A stretch of DNA of 14,513 bases from Oscillospiraceae bacterium (GCA_029012165.1 JAQXLO010000036.1:1-14513), one strand, 5' to 3'; shown: positions 1 to 7,014, numbered from the stretch's first letter. Notes: generated by a model from the sequence alone, not told the origin. A program made the numbers and translations.

Positions 1-1106
1 TTTACACCGGCCAGACCGGAACAGTTCTTAAACGCATAATCCCCAATTTCTTTGATTCGACATCCCGGGTCAAATTCAACGGTTTCCAGATCATAACAGG
101 CGTAAAAACATGCTTTGCCGATGCTTGTTACCCGCTGCGGAATATAGAGTTTGCGGATCGCCGTTTCGGAAAAGGCATATTCATCAATGGACAGGTATTC
201 TTCGCAGTCGCTCTCAGAGAAAAACACGTTTTCAAGCGAGGAACATCCTTGGAACGCATTGTAGCCAATGGTTTCCACACTGCCGGGTATTGTTACTTCT
301 GTAAGAGAAGAACAAAACTGGAATGCATAGTTCCCAATTTCTTTTACACCTTCAGCAATCGTAACCTCTGAAAGATATGAACAATCGCAGAATGCATTGT
401 AGGCAATGATTTCCACGCTTCCGGGAATAGTTACCTCCGTAAGAGAATCACAACCATAAAATGCAGAGTCACCAATGATTTCCACGCCATCGGGAATGGT
501 GACGCTTTCAAGTAAGTAGCAATATGTAAAGGCGCCTTCTTTGATTTCCGTGACGCTGTCGGGCAAAGAAAGAGTTTTAATGTCCCAATCATCAAAAAAG
601 TAATCGCTAACGCTTGTAATACCGTCTTCAAGGACAACGTGCTGCACTACGTTGTCATACTTCCAACCACCGTAAAACTGCCAAGGAGACTCCGGCAAAT
701 CGCCTTCACCCCGGATCGTTAATGTACCGTTATCCCGGTTGAATTCCCACGAAAAACCGTTCCCGAAGGTGCCGTGCGCTCTCAGAACATTTTTATGCAG
801 GTAAGTTGAAGTAGGAATAATAACGGCCACAGCAACCACAACCACCGCAACGAGAGCGAGAATAAGCTTTTGCTTTTTGCCGAGCGGTTTGCGCTGTGCC
901 CATTTTTGGGACACTTTTTTCTTCATGCCGCTTAATACACTGCGCAGTCCTTTTTTGGAAGAATTATCTGCCGCAGACGGAACGGTTTCCGTTTCGTTTT
1001 CCTTTTCCGTCATATCTTCCGGCTCCTCCTCGTATGCGCCGCAGCTCGGGCATACATCATAAACGTCATCAAATTCTTTTCCGCAGTTTTTACAAGTACG
1101 CATCAT
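1..1106 (-). CDS. BspA-like leucine-rich-repeat membrane protein with N-terminal zinc ribbon (partial, runs off left edge)
   Basis: The frame is open from the ATG at 1106 to the window edge (368 codons seen, no stop). Residues 5-22 form a zinc ribbon with Cys5, Cys8, Cys19 and Cys22 (CKNC...CPSC). An acidic then basic linker follows, then one membrane helix at about residues 81-97 (LILALVAVVVVAVAVII). From about residue 150 there are at least nine LRR_5/BspA-type units of about 23 residues, of the pattern LTEVTIPGSVExIGxNAFxxC. The Cys-rich head should be cytoplasmic and the repeats extracellular. The start is ATG ATG preceded by GAGGG at a normal distance. A terminator of the upstream gene ends about 150 bp before it, so it is probably transcribed alone. 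Base composition looks more AT-rich than the genes to its right. BspA-type repeats are known in surface and adhesion proteins; the binding partner here is unknown. Confidence 0.85.
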   Translation of the reverse strand, partial: MMRTCKNCGKEFDDVYDVCPSCGAYEEEPEDMTEKENETETVPSAADNSSKKGLRSVLSGMKKKVSQKWAQRKPLGKKQKLILALVAVVVVAVAVIIPTSTYLHKNVLRAHGTFGNGFSWEFNRDNGTLTIRGEGDLPESPWQFYGGWKYDNVVQHVVLEDGITSVSDYFFDDWDIKTLSLPDSVTEIKEGAFTYCYLLESVTIPDGVEIIGDSAFYGCDSLTEVTIPGSVEIIAYNAFCDCSYLSEVTIAEGVKEIGNYAFQFCSSLTEVTIPGSVETIGYNAFQGCSSLENVFFSESDCEEYLSIDEYAFSETAIRKLYIPQRVTSIGKACFYACYDLETVEFDPGCRIKEIGDYAFKNCSGLAGV

Positions 1107-1254
1107 TTTTACATCCCTCTTTAAAAATGAATTTTGTTTGAAACCGTCGTCCCGCATACGCAAAACGATCTGTTGCTTTCTTGAACGTATTTTACCATTC
1201 GATCCGCCTTCGTGCAGTATGTTTGTAATAAACAACCTCTTTTTTGTATCTTTT

Positions 1255-1290
1255 AAAAAAATCGGATCACCGGCAGAACCGATGATCCGA
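1255..1290 (-). terminator. Rho-independent terminator after the membrane-protein gene
   Basis: Read on the minus strand, a 12-bp stem (TCGGATCATCGG with CCGGTGATCCGA, one G-T pair) closes a 5-base loop and is followed by seven T. It lies 15 bp after the stop codon at 1305 and closes the rhamnosidase/membrane-protein unit. Confidence 0.9.
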
Positions 1291-1304
1291 ATGAAGTGTA
1301 CCTT

Positions 1305-2651
1305 TTATATCTGCTTTTTCTGTTTTTGCGCCGGCAGAAACACGGCGAAAAACAGGGGACACGCTACGAGCATCAGCGTGCGCACGGCGTCGTTTTCCAA
1401 TATTTTCGGCACGCATTCGCCGAAGCCCACGAAGAAATAATACGCCGCATGGACAAGGAACAGCACAATCGTCAGCTGTGCGGCGAGCGCAGTGGGATCC
1501 CTGCGCCACATCTTCGGCAGTTTGCCCGTCAGCATCAGCGCAGAGAACAGTGCGATCAGCACGCCGCTGACGGCGTACACGACCACGGGCAGGATATCCG
1601 ATTCCTCCATCCGCAAAGCCACGGGGCGCAGCAGCGACACGCCGAAGCCGAACACGAACACAAACGCACACAGCAGGATATCCGACACCCTCTGCGGGAT
1701 GCGGGGCAGGAGCTTGTCCTGAATGCCGGTGTCGGGGAATATTTTGTGCACACGGAACAGCAGGAGCATCAGGAGAAGTCCCGCAAAAAAACCGGTGAAG
1801 AACTCCCAGAAGCTCCACGCACCGCTCAGCCACGGATGTGCCTGCACGGTGAGTTTGTTTTTCAGCACGAAGAAAACATTCGCCAGTGTGATACCCACGG
1901 AAAATGCGGCGCCGCCCCAAAATACGATCCGTCCGCCCGCTCTGTCCTTAAATGCAAACCGCAAAACAACGGCTGTCGCAAAGGCGGCAACGGCTCGGGA
2001 AACGACCTCGATCTCGGAAAAATAATTTCTGCCGAAAGGAATCTTTTTTGCCCAGCCGATGTCGGCAAAGTGCTTCATATATGCCGCATATGCACTGCCC
2101 TGCACGCCGCCGGATTGCAGACCTTTTTCCACAGCCACCACGGACTCCGGCTGGACAAGCCGCACGATGCCGTGGGAAACCGTCGCTTCACACAGATAGG
2201 ACACGAGAAAGAAAAGGGCGAACACGGTTATGTATTTCCAAACCGGGTAAGGCTTGTCGCTGAACAGGCGGGAAACCATGAACAGGTACAGCGGTACCAT
2301 GCCGAAGCCGAGACACAGCAGCATAAACACCCCCGACCAAGGGGAACAGGCGGCTGTTTCCCGCACACCCTGTGCACTGTCAAAAAAGCCGGAGGGTTGG
2401 TTGACCAGAGTTCCCCATGCCGGTGCGGTGAGCATGGCGGCCAAAGACGTCAGGATACAATGCAGAAAGGATGCGTTGCTCCTGCGGGCGAACACGGCGT
2501 AGACGTAGAACAGGAACACCATGCCGACGGTGTACAGACCCCAGCCGCCGCCCCAGCCGTGGGTGCCCCGAATGCGCCATATGGCGCCCAACAGCAGAGC
2601 GCCGGCGAGGATATATGCGGCTGTTTGTGCCGCAGTAAATTTCTTTTCCAT
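1305..2651 (-). CDS. Polytopic membrane protein of unknown family
   Basis: A 448-residue, very hydrophobic protein with roughly ten to twelve membrane helices spread over its whole length; I do not recognise the family. Near the N-terminus there is a glycine-rich RIRGTHGWGGGWGL stretch after the first helix. A longer polar loop lies around residues 165-205. The C-terminus is short and basic (PAQKQKKQI). The ATG at 2651 has GGAG seven bases upstream. It starts only 28 bp after the stop of the GH78 rhamnosidase gene, with no promoter or terminator between, so the two are almost certainly one operon ending at the terminator at 1255-1290. From context it could be a permease or sensor for a rhamnose-containing compound, but nothing in the sequence shows transport activity. 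The coding call is firm; the function is open. Confidence 0.85.
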   Translation of the reverse strand: MEKKFTAAQTAAYILAGALLLGAIWRIRGTHGWGGGWGLYTVGMVFLFYVYAVFARRSNASFLHCILTSLAAMLTAPAWGTLVNQPSGFFDSAQGVRETAACSPWSGVFMLLCLGFGMVPLYLFMVSRLFSDKPYPVWKYITVFALFFLVSYLCEATVSHGIVRLVQPESVVAVEKGLQSGGVQGSAYAAYMKHFADIGWAKKIPFGRNYFSEIEVVSRAVAAFATAVVLRFAFKDRAGGRIVFWGGAAFSVGITLANVFFVLKNKLTVQAHPWLSGAWSFWEFFTGFFAGLLLMLLLFRVHKIFPDTGIQDKLLPRIPQRVSDILLCAFVFVFGFGVSLLRPVALRMEESDILPVVVYAVSGVLIALFSALMLTGKLPKMWRRDPTALAAQLTIVLFLVHAAYYFFVGFGECVPKILENDAVRTLMLVACPLFFAVFLPAQKQKKQI

Positions 2652-2679
2652 CTCCCCACTCCCGTTTTATATGCAGTGA

Positions 2680-4872
2680 TTACTGAATGAAAGTGTATTC
2701 GCCGCCGCCGACCGTTTTCGTTTCGTTTCCGATGGTGATCTCCGCCGTGGCGTCCTCGGGAACGGTGATGGAATAGACGGTGTGTCCGTCCTTGTGTTCC
2801 CAGCCGGAGCGCACCAAACCGTGTCTCGTTTGCAAGGATGCCCTTGCCCACTCGATGCGGTCATCGGCAACAGGGGCGATGCGGATGGTTTGGTAGCCGG
2901 GATTTTTTTCGTCGGGTCGGATACCGCACATCGTCCCGTACATCCAAGATGCAACGGCGCCGTAGGCGTAGTGGTTAAAGGAATTCATTTCGTCGCTCCA
3001 CATGGTGCCGTCCTCCTTCATGCCGTCCCAGTGCTCCCAGATGGTGGTCGCACCCATGCGCACGGAGAACAGCCAGGACGGGAACTCTTTTTGCAAAAGC
3101 AGAGTGTACGCCACATCGGCATAGCCGTTTTCCGTCAGGGCGTCCATCAGGTACGCCGTGCCCACGAAGCCGGTATTCAAGCGGTTGCCGTTGGCTCGGA
3201 TGCAGTCCGCCAGCCGCTTCGCATACAGGGGTTTGTCCTCCACCAAATGAAATTTCAGCGCCACGGTATACATGGTCTGCGTCTTGTACAGCAAGTCGCC
3301 GTCCACAACGTAGTGGTCGTTGAATGCCCGGACGATGCCCTCATGCAGTGCCTTGTACTCGCTCATGTCTTTGCCCAGCGCTTCGCCCGCCTTAACGAGG
3401 ATTTCGGTGGAGTAGGCAAAGGCGGTGGTGGCGAGCATTTTTCTGTATCGGACATTGGTGCCGTCGGTATTGTCGTCGTATACGCCGTCCAGCGCCAGCC
3501 AGTCGCTGAAGTGATCCTCGGTGTCGTAGAGAAATTCACTGCTGCCCGCATGGCGCATACTCTCCACATACATCCGCATACTCTCGAAGGAAGCGTCCAG
3601 AAGCTCCCGGCTGCCGTAGGCAAGGTACATCTCCCACGGAATGACACACGCCGCATCGCCCCAAAATGCAGAGCTGTGCTCTCTGTAGGACAGGGCGGGA
3701 ATCGTGTCGGGCACAGCGCCGTTCGGACGCTGATCGGCACGCAAATCGGCGAGCCATTTGGTGAAAAACTTCTCCACGTCGAAATTATACGCCGCCGTCT
3801 TGCTGAACACGTTGGCGTCCCCCGTCCAGCCGAGACGCTCGTCCCGCTGGGGGCAGTCGGTGGGAACGTCGAGGAAGTTGCTCTTTTGCCCCCAGATCAC
3901 GTTGTGGTAGAGCTGATTGACCATGGCATCCGAGCATTCAAAAAAGCCCGTGCGTTTCATGTCGGAGTGGACGACGACCGCCTTGAAAAATTCTTTTTTC
4001 AATTCACCCGACCATTGGCGCAGACGGATGTAGCGGAAGCCGAAAAAGGTGAGGTGCGGCTTGTAGGGTTCCTTTTTGCCGCTGCAAATATAGGTGACCA
4101 GCGCCTTGGCTCTGCGGTAGTTGGCGTTGTAGAAATTGCCGTCGGCGTCGAGAACCTCCGCATGGTCGAACTCCACCACGTCGCCCGGTGCACCCTGTGG
4201 AATAAACTGCACATAACCGGTCATATTCTGCCCGAAGTCGATCACCGTTTCCCCCTTGGGCGTGGTGAGGATCTGCACGGCATCCAGCGTCTCGATCTCA
4301 CGGACGATCTCGCCCTGCTGCGGGATGAGCACATCGGCAGGGTAGTCGTATACCGCCACGTCCTCCCAGTTTCGCACGTCGGCAAGGCGGGCATCGCAGG
4401 TCTCGCCGTCGTAGAGTTTGCTGGAAAGGAACTGGGTTTTGGACACTTTCCATGTGCTGTCGGTGACGATGGTCTGTGCCGTGCCGTCGGCAAACTCCAG
4501 ATGGATCGCCGCAATCGCCACGGGCTGACGGATGGTTTTTTTCCACGGAAGATCGGCGCAGTGACCGTTCATATTGTGCACCAGCCAGCCGTCACCGACG
4601 GTGATCTCGATGGTATTTTCCGCCTGGAGCCGAGCAGTGATGTCGTAGCTCTGGTACTGCTGACGGGCATGGTGTGCCGTCCAGCCGGGTGCCATGACAA
4701 AGTCGCCCAAACGCTCGCCGTTCAGGTGCGCCTCATACACACCCAGCGCCGAGATCTCCGCCACGGCGGAACGCACCGGTTTTTCCACGGAAAAGCCCTT
4801 GCCGAATACGGGGCAGATATCCCCGAAATCCCCTGCGGGAACAATGAATTTTGCATCCTTAATGCAGCACAT
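2680..4872 (-). CDS. Alpha-L-rhamnosidase, glycoside hydrolase family 78
   Basis: A 730-residue enzyme expected to release terminal alpha-L-rhamnose from oligosaccharides or glycosides by an inverting mechanism. The N-terminal part (about 30-170) fits the GH78 N-terminal beta domain, followed by the beta domain containing GQNMTGYVQF. The (alpha/alpha)6 barrel carries the family signature DCPQRDERLGWTGD with Asp339, Glu345 and Asp352, and TIWEHWDG with Glu613, the expected general base. A C-terminal beta domain ends the protein. There is no signal peptide, so it is probably cytoplasmic and acts on imported substrate. At 730 residues it is at the short end for the family. I chose ATG 4872 because AGGAGG lies seven bases upstream and a promoter lies just before it; the frame is also open further upstream, but that extension would run through the promoter and the preceding terminator. 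It forms an operon with the downstream membrane protein. Confidence 0.93.
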   Translation of the reverse strand: MCCIKDAKFIVPAGDFGDICPVFGKGFSVEKPVRSAVAEISALGVYEAHLNGERLGDFVMAPGWTAHHARQQYQSYDITARLQAENTIEITVGDGWLVHNMNGHCADLPWKKTIRQPVAIAAIHLEFADGTAQTIVTDSTWKVSKTQFLSSKLYDGETCDARLADVRNWEDVAVYDYPADVLIPQQGEIVREIETLDAVQILTTPKGETVIDFGQNMTGYVQFIPQGAPGDVVEFDHAEVLDADGNFYNANYRRAKALVTYICSGKKEPYKPHLTFFGFRYIRLRQWSGELKKEFFKAVVVHSDMKRTGFFECSDAMVNQLYHNVIWGQKSNFLDVPTDCPQRDERLGWTGDANVFSKTAAYNFDVEKFFTKWLADLRADQRPNGAVPDTIPALSYREHSSAFWGDAACVIPWEMYLAYGSRELLDASFESMRMYVESMRHAGSSEFLYDTEDHFSDWLALDGVYDDNTDGTNVRYRKMLATTAFAYSTEILVKAGEALGKDMSEYKALHEGIVRAFNDHYVVDGDLLYKTQTMYTVALKFHLVEDKPLYAKRLADCIRANGNRLNTGFVGTAYLMDALTENGYADVAYTLLLQKEFPSWLFSVRMGATTIWEHWDGMKEDGTMWSDEMNSFNHYAYGAVASWMYGTMCGIRPDEKNPGYQTIRIAPVADDRIEWARASLQTRHGLVRSGWEHKDGHTVYSITVPEDATAEITIGNETKTVGGGEYTFIQ

Positions 4873-4899
4873 ATACCCACCTCCTGAAATGGTAAACCC

Positions 4900-4928
4900 A
4901 GTGTACCACAATCCCCCCACAGTTGCAA
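4900..4928 (-). promoter_or_regulatory. Promoter of the rhamnosidase operon
   Basis: On the minus strand TTGCAA (4923-4928) and TACACT (4900-4905) are 17 bp apart, with a TGG extended -10. The site lies between the upstream terminator (4944-4978) and the AGGAGG before ATG 4872. Each hexamer matches four of six consensus bases. Confidence 0.6.
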
Positions 4929-4943
4929 TACAAAACTGCCAAG

Positions 4944-4978
4944 AAAAACTCCCCTTGCCGACGCTGCGGTAAGGGGAG
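4944..4978 (-). terminator. Rho-independent terminator after the InlB-repeat gene
   Basis: On the minus strand a CTCCCCTT...AAGGGGAG stem, extended inward by CCG/CGG, is followed by five T. It begins six bases past the out-of-frame stop at 4985, but over 200 bases past the in-frame stop at 5196. This supports 4985 as the original gene end. Confidence 0.88.
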
Positions 4979-4984
4979 CGAAAA

Positions 4985-5197
4985 TCATCTGTAGAGAGTG
5001 GTTGTTTCCTTTGGAGCATTTGTTGTTGTCTCCATCCAAACCGGCTCTTTGGGAGCGTACATAACATCTTCTTCGCAGAATTTGGTCGTACTCGTCGTTG
5101 TAGGCATCGTCGTAGGGGGCTTGGTTGTGGTTTCAGGTGCCGGCGATGTGGTGGTCGTTTCCGCAGCCGCCTTGGCCGTCAGTTTGACGTCGCCTTC
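4985..5197 (-). pseudogene. Out-of-frame 3' part of the InlB-repeat gene (Thr-rich tail)
   Basis: In the frame shifted by one base, directly after the TGA at 5196-5198, the reading continues for 70 codons to TGA at 4985. It starts EGDVKLTAKA, which completes the fourth repeat exactly as MPKKDVTLTANA and MPDSSVTLTAKA end the earlier ones. A Thr/Pro-rich tail follows (ETTTTSPAPETTTKPP and so on), ending KETTTLYR. The expected Pro codon after Met411 is represented by a single T, so two bases appear to be missing. The fragment has no start signal of its own. It is the lost C-terminus of the gene at 5196-6431, unless the gap is a sequencing or assembly error. Confidence 0.8.
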
Positions 5198-6431
5198 ACA
5201 TGGTGAACGTGTAGGTTTGCGAAGCGCTGCCTTTCAGCAGACCGGAATCGCTCGATGCCCAGCTGTGGAAAGTATATCCTTCCTTAAGCGTACATTTCAC
5301 CGTTACGCTCGTTCCCGGTGCGTAGCTTCCGCTTCCGCTGACCGACAGAATGCCTTCCCCCTTGACCAGCGTCACCTTATACTCCGACTGCACCGCATTG
5401 GCGGTCAGGGTCACATCCTTTTTCGGCATGAGGAATGTGTATTTTTGGGAATTGCTGTCGTTCACACCGACCGTGGAAGACGTCCACTTTTTGAAGCTGT
5501 AGCCGCTCTGTACGGAGCAGTCCACCGTCACCCTGTCGCCGGGTCTGAAGGTACCTGCGCCCGAGACGGAAGCGATCCCGGAATTGCTCTTTACCTTTAC
5601 TTCGTAATACGCCTTCTCCGCCTTGGCGGTCAGGGTCACGCTGCTGTCCGGCATGATGAAGGAGTAGGTTTGCGTGGTGCCGTCATTGACGTCGCTGTTG
5701 TTGGAGTCCCACAAGCTGAACGTATATCCGCTCTTGACAGTGCATCGAATCGTCACACGGTCGCCGGGCAGATACTCGCCGCCGCCGCTGACGCTGTCGA
5801 TGCCGGTGCTGCTGGAGACGGAAACCCTGTTGTAGTCGCTCGTAGCCTCTGCGATCAGGCTGTAGTCGGATGCCGGCATGGCAAAGGTGTAGACCCGGCT
5901 TTTGCTTTCATCCGGGGTGAAGAAGCCGCCGGTTGTCCAGCCTCGGAACGTGTAGTTGCTCTTCACGGCGCAGCTGACAGTGACCAGAGTGCCGGCGGGA
6001 TAGTCGCCGCTGCCGCTCACGGCGGCAATGCCGGTGCCGCAGCTGAGCGAGAGATGGTAAAGGGTTTGTTTTTTCTCCACAGGCGCCGAGGGCTTCGGTG
6101 CCGGGACAGGCACCACAGGCTGAACAATCACCGCAACACTCTCTTTGCCGGCTTTGTCCGAAGGCTTTTCCGTTGGGGTGCTTTTCGGCAGATTCTCCTG
6201 CTTTGCGGTCAGCGTTTCGGTTTGCATTGGCGTCTGCGACTGCAGCTGAATATCCTGCAGGGTGATCGGCTCGGTCTGCGTTGCCGCAAAAGTTTCGCTT
6301 TCTGCCTGAGGCTGCGGGTCGTCCGTTTTGTTTTTCACGGCGTGTACCGTCAGCAAAACACAGATCAGCGCAACGACCAGAGAAATGCACCCGCAGAGCG
6401 CTTTTTTTACGGTGGCCAAAGAGATGTTCAT
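5196..6431 (-). CDS. Membrane-anchored protein with InlB-like (Flg_new_2 type) repeats, frameshifted near the end
   Basis: A 411-residue product in the main frame. The N-terminus has a short basic head and one membrane helix at about residues 11-31, which could be an uncleaved signal anchor. Residues 35-123 are a Gln/Thr/Glu/Pro-rich spacer. Then come four tandem repeats of about 75 residues (about 125-197, 200-272, 275-347 and 350 onward) of the divergent InlB B-repeat type: G-I-x-S-V-S-G-x-G-x-Y-x-P-G-x-x-V-T-x-x-C...GY-x-F...YTF-x-MP. Each has a conserved Cys (154, 230, 305, 380). The fourth repeat is cut by TGA right after its YTFTM; the rest lies in another frame to 4985. The protein is probably exposed on the surface. 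Start ATG 6431 has an AAGGAAG site, a near-consensus promoter upstream, and a terminator after 4985. The ligand is unknown. Confidence 0.85.
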   Translation of the reverse strand: MNISLATVKKALCGCISLVVALICVLLTVHAVKNKTDDPQPQAESETFAATQTEPITLQDIQLQSQTPMQTETLTAKQENLPKSTPTEKPSDKAGKESVAVIVQPVVPVPAPKPSAPVEKKQTLYHLSLSCGTGIAAVSGSGDYPAGTLVTVSCAVKSNYTFRGWTTGGFFTPDESKSRVYTFAMPASDYSLIAEATSDYNRVSVSSSTGIDSVSGGGEYLPGDRVTIRCTVKSGYTFSLWDSNNSDVNDGTTQTYSFIMPDSSVTLTAKAEKAYYEVKVKSNSGIASVSGAGTFRPGDRVTVDCSVQSGYSFKKWTSSTVGVNDSNSQKYTFLMPKKDVTLTANAVQSEYKVTLVKGEGILSVSGSGSYAPGTSVTVKCTLKEGYTFHSWASSDSGLLKGSASQTYTFTM

Positions 6432-6482
6432 GCGATGTTCTTCCTTTCCCGTGAATCCGTTGATGAAAATGTCTATGCGTTC

Positions 6483-6511
6483 AGTATATGCTTATCTTGG
6501 AGATATGTCAA
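6483..6511 (-). promoter_or_regulatory. Strong sigma-A-type promoter of the InlB-repeat gene
   Basis: On the minus strand TTGACA (6506-6511), a 17-bp spacer and TATACT (6483-6488) are near-perfect consensus. It starts two bases after the T-run of the terminator at 6513-6534, so the two units are cleanly separated. Confidence 0.9.
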
Positions 6512-6512
6512 G

Positions 6513-6534
6513 AAAAAAGACGCCAAGCGGCGTC
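6513..6534 (-). terminator. Rho-independent terminator after the small-peptide cluster
   Basis: On the minus strand GACGCC-GCTT-GGCGTC is followed by six T. It lies 16 bp after the stop codon of the third small peptide and just before the next promoter, which shows that the peptide cluster is a transcribed unit with a defined end. Confidence 0.88.
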
Positions 6535-6550
6535 CTTTTGCGCAAACCGT

Positions 6551-6622
6551 TTAGCGGCAGGCGATGGCAGTAACCGTGATGGCTGCGGCTGCAAGGATGG
6601 ATGCAACGATGATAGCGGTCAT
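6551..6622 (-). CDS. 23-residue hydrophobic peptide, third of three tandem paralogues
   Basis: ATG at 6622 to TAA at 6551. The peptide begins MTAIIVASILAA and ends TVTAIACR: one membrane helix, no charge except the C-terminal Arg, and a Cys in place of the Thr found before that Arg in the other two. AAAGGAG lies eight bases before the ATG. It is identical to the first peptide at 17 of 23 positions. Six codons encoding the same residue differ in base sequence between these two genes, as expected if the protein is under selection. It is 34 bp after the second peptide gene and 16 bp before a terminator. I do not recognise the family. It could be a small membrane-protein regulator or a type I toxin-like peptide, but no antisense RNA is evident. 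Confidence 0.72.
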   Translation of the reverse strand: MTAIIVASILAAAAITVTAIACR

Positions 6623-6656
6623 GGTATTTTCTCCTTTCACAGAATTTGTGCCGTGC

Positions 6657-6728
6657 TCAGCGGGTGGCGATCAAAGTGACCACGACGGATGCGGCGGCGA
6701 TGATGATGGCGGTAACGATGAATTCCAT
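6657..6728 (-). CDS. 23-residue hydrophobic peptide, second of three tandem paralogues
   Basis: ATG at 6728 to TGA at 6657. It begins MEFIVTAIIIAA and ends VVVTLIATR. It is a single membrane helix with Glu at position 2 and Arg as the last residue; the last seven residues (VTLIATR) equal those of the first peptide. AGAGGAG lies eight bases before the ATG, a near-ideal ribosome binding site. It sits 26 bp after the first peptide gene and 34 bp before the third, with no terminator between. The N-terminal half differs most among the three copies, and the C-terminal half and length are kept. Function unknown; the coding call rests on the ribosome binding site, the exact length match and similarity to its neighbours. 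Confidence 0.72.
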   Translation of the reverse strand: MEFIVTAIIIAAASVVVTLIATR

Positions 6729-6754
6729 GGTTTTTTCTCCTCTCTGTTTTTCGG

Positions 6755-6826
6755 TTAGCGGGTGGCGATCAGGGTGACGATGACGGCGGCAGATGCCAAG
6801 ATGGAAGTGACGATGATTGCGGTCAT
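6755..6826 (-). CDS. 23-residue hydrophobic peptide, first of three tandem paralogues
   Basis: ATG at 6826 to TAA at 6755. It begins MTAIIVTSILAS and ends VTLIATR. It forms one membrane helix rich in Ile, Val, Ala and Thr, with a single positive charge at the C-terminus. The ribosome binding site is AGAGG nine bases from the ATG, weaker than those of the next two. The palindromic element (6848-7014) ends about 20 bases before the start codon. No clear promoter is visible between the AIM24 gene and this one, so the peptides may be read from the AIM24 promoter through the palindrome, or from an unrecognised promoter. Function unknown. Confidence 0.7.
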   Translation of the reverse strand: MTAIIVTSILASAAVIVTLIATR

Positions 6827-6847
6827 GATTTACTACCTCTTTCTCTT

Positions 6848-7014
6848 TAAGGCAACACCGCACAATCGAGGTGTGCGGATTGCGAAGCAAGATTTTTCGT
6901 CAGGTTGTACAGAAAAACCGCCGACTTGCTGGCGCAAGTCAAGGGCTTTTTGTGCAAGCTGACGGAATAAGATTCAAGCAAGGCGTGCGCCGCAATTTGT
7001 GCGGTGCTGCCTTA
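6848..7014. repeat. 167-bp palindromic element with 18-bp terminal inverted repeats (MITE-like)
   Basis: The ends are TAAGGCAACACCGCACAA (6848-6865) and, inverted at 6997-7014, TAAGGCAGCACCGCACAA, with one mismatch. The interior is also imperfectly self-complementary: TTTTTCGTCAGGTTGTACAG on the left pairs with the segment around CTGACG at 6959-6964 on the right, and the centre is a hairpin GACTTG-CTGGCG-CAAGTC. The element could therefore fold as one long stem in DNA or RNA. Both ends carry TA at the outer edge, compatible with TA target duplication as in Tc1/mariner-IS630-derived MITEs (inference). The right end supplies the TAA stop codon of the AIM24 gene. It encodes no recognisable protein. 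Confidence 0.75.

Noticed and set aside
265..640. Short DNA repeats that might suggest a CRISPR or tandem array
   Set aside because: They are the 23-residue LRR codon repeats of a coding gene; unit similarity is at the protein level and there are no spacers.
1296..2690. 464-codon plus-strand frame opposite the membrane protein
   Set aside because: It is a shadow on the other strand: composition is His/Gln/Arg-rich with no domain, and the minus-strand frame has helices, a ribosome binding site and a terminator.
2782..4887. 701-codon plus-strand frame opposite the rhamnosidase
   Set aside because: The minus strand has all GH78 motifs; the plus frame is low-information antisense caused by GC-rich codon use.
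5190..5205. Programmed +1 frameshift in the InlB-repeat gene
   Set aside because: AUG in the P site cannot re-pair on UGU, there is no slippery run or RBS-like stimulator, and the expected Pro codon is lost. A two-base deletion or sequence error is simpler.
4998..6554. 518-codon plus-strand frame opposite the InlB-repeat gene
   Set aside because: Its repetitiveness mirrors the repeats of the minus-strand gene. The minus-strand promoter and terminator fit the other reading.
6564..6758. Plus-strand ORF across the peptide cluster, rich in Met/Ala
   Set aside because: It has no ribosome binding site or promoter and spans the gaps between the minus-strand peptide genes. The three-fold match in length and ribosome binding sites favours the minus strand.
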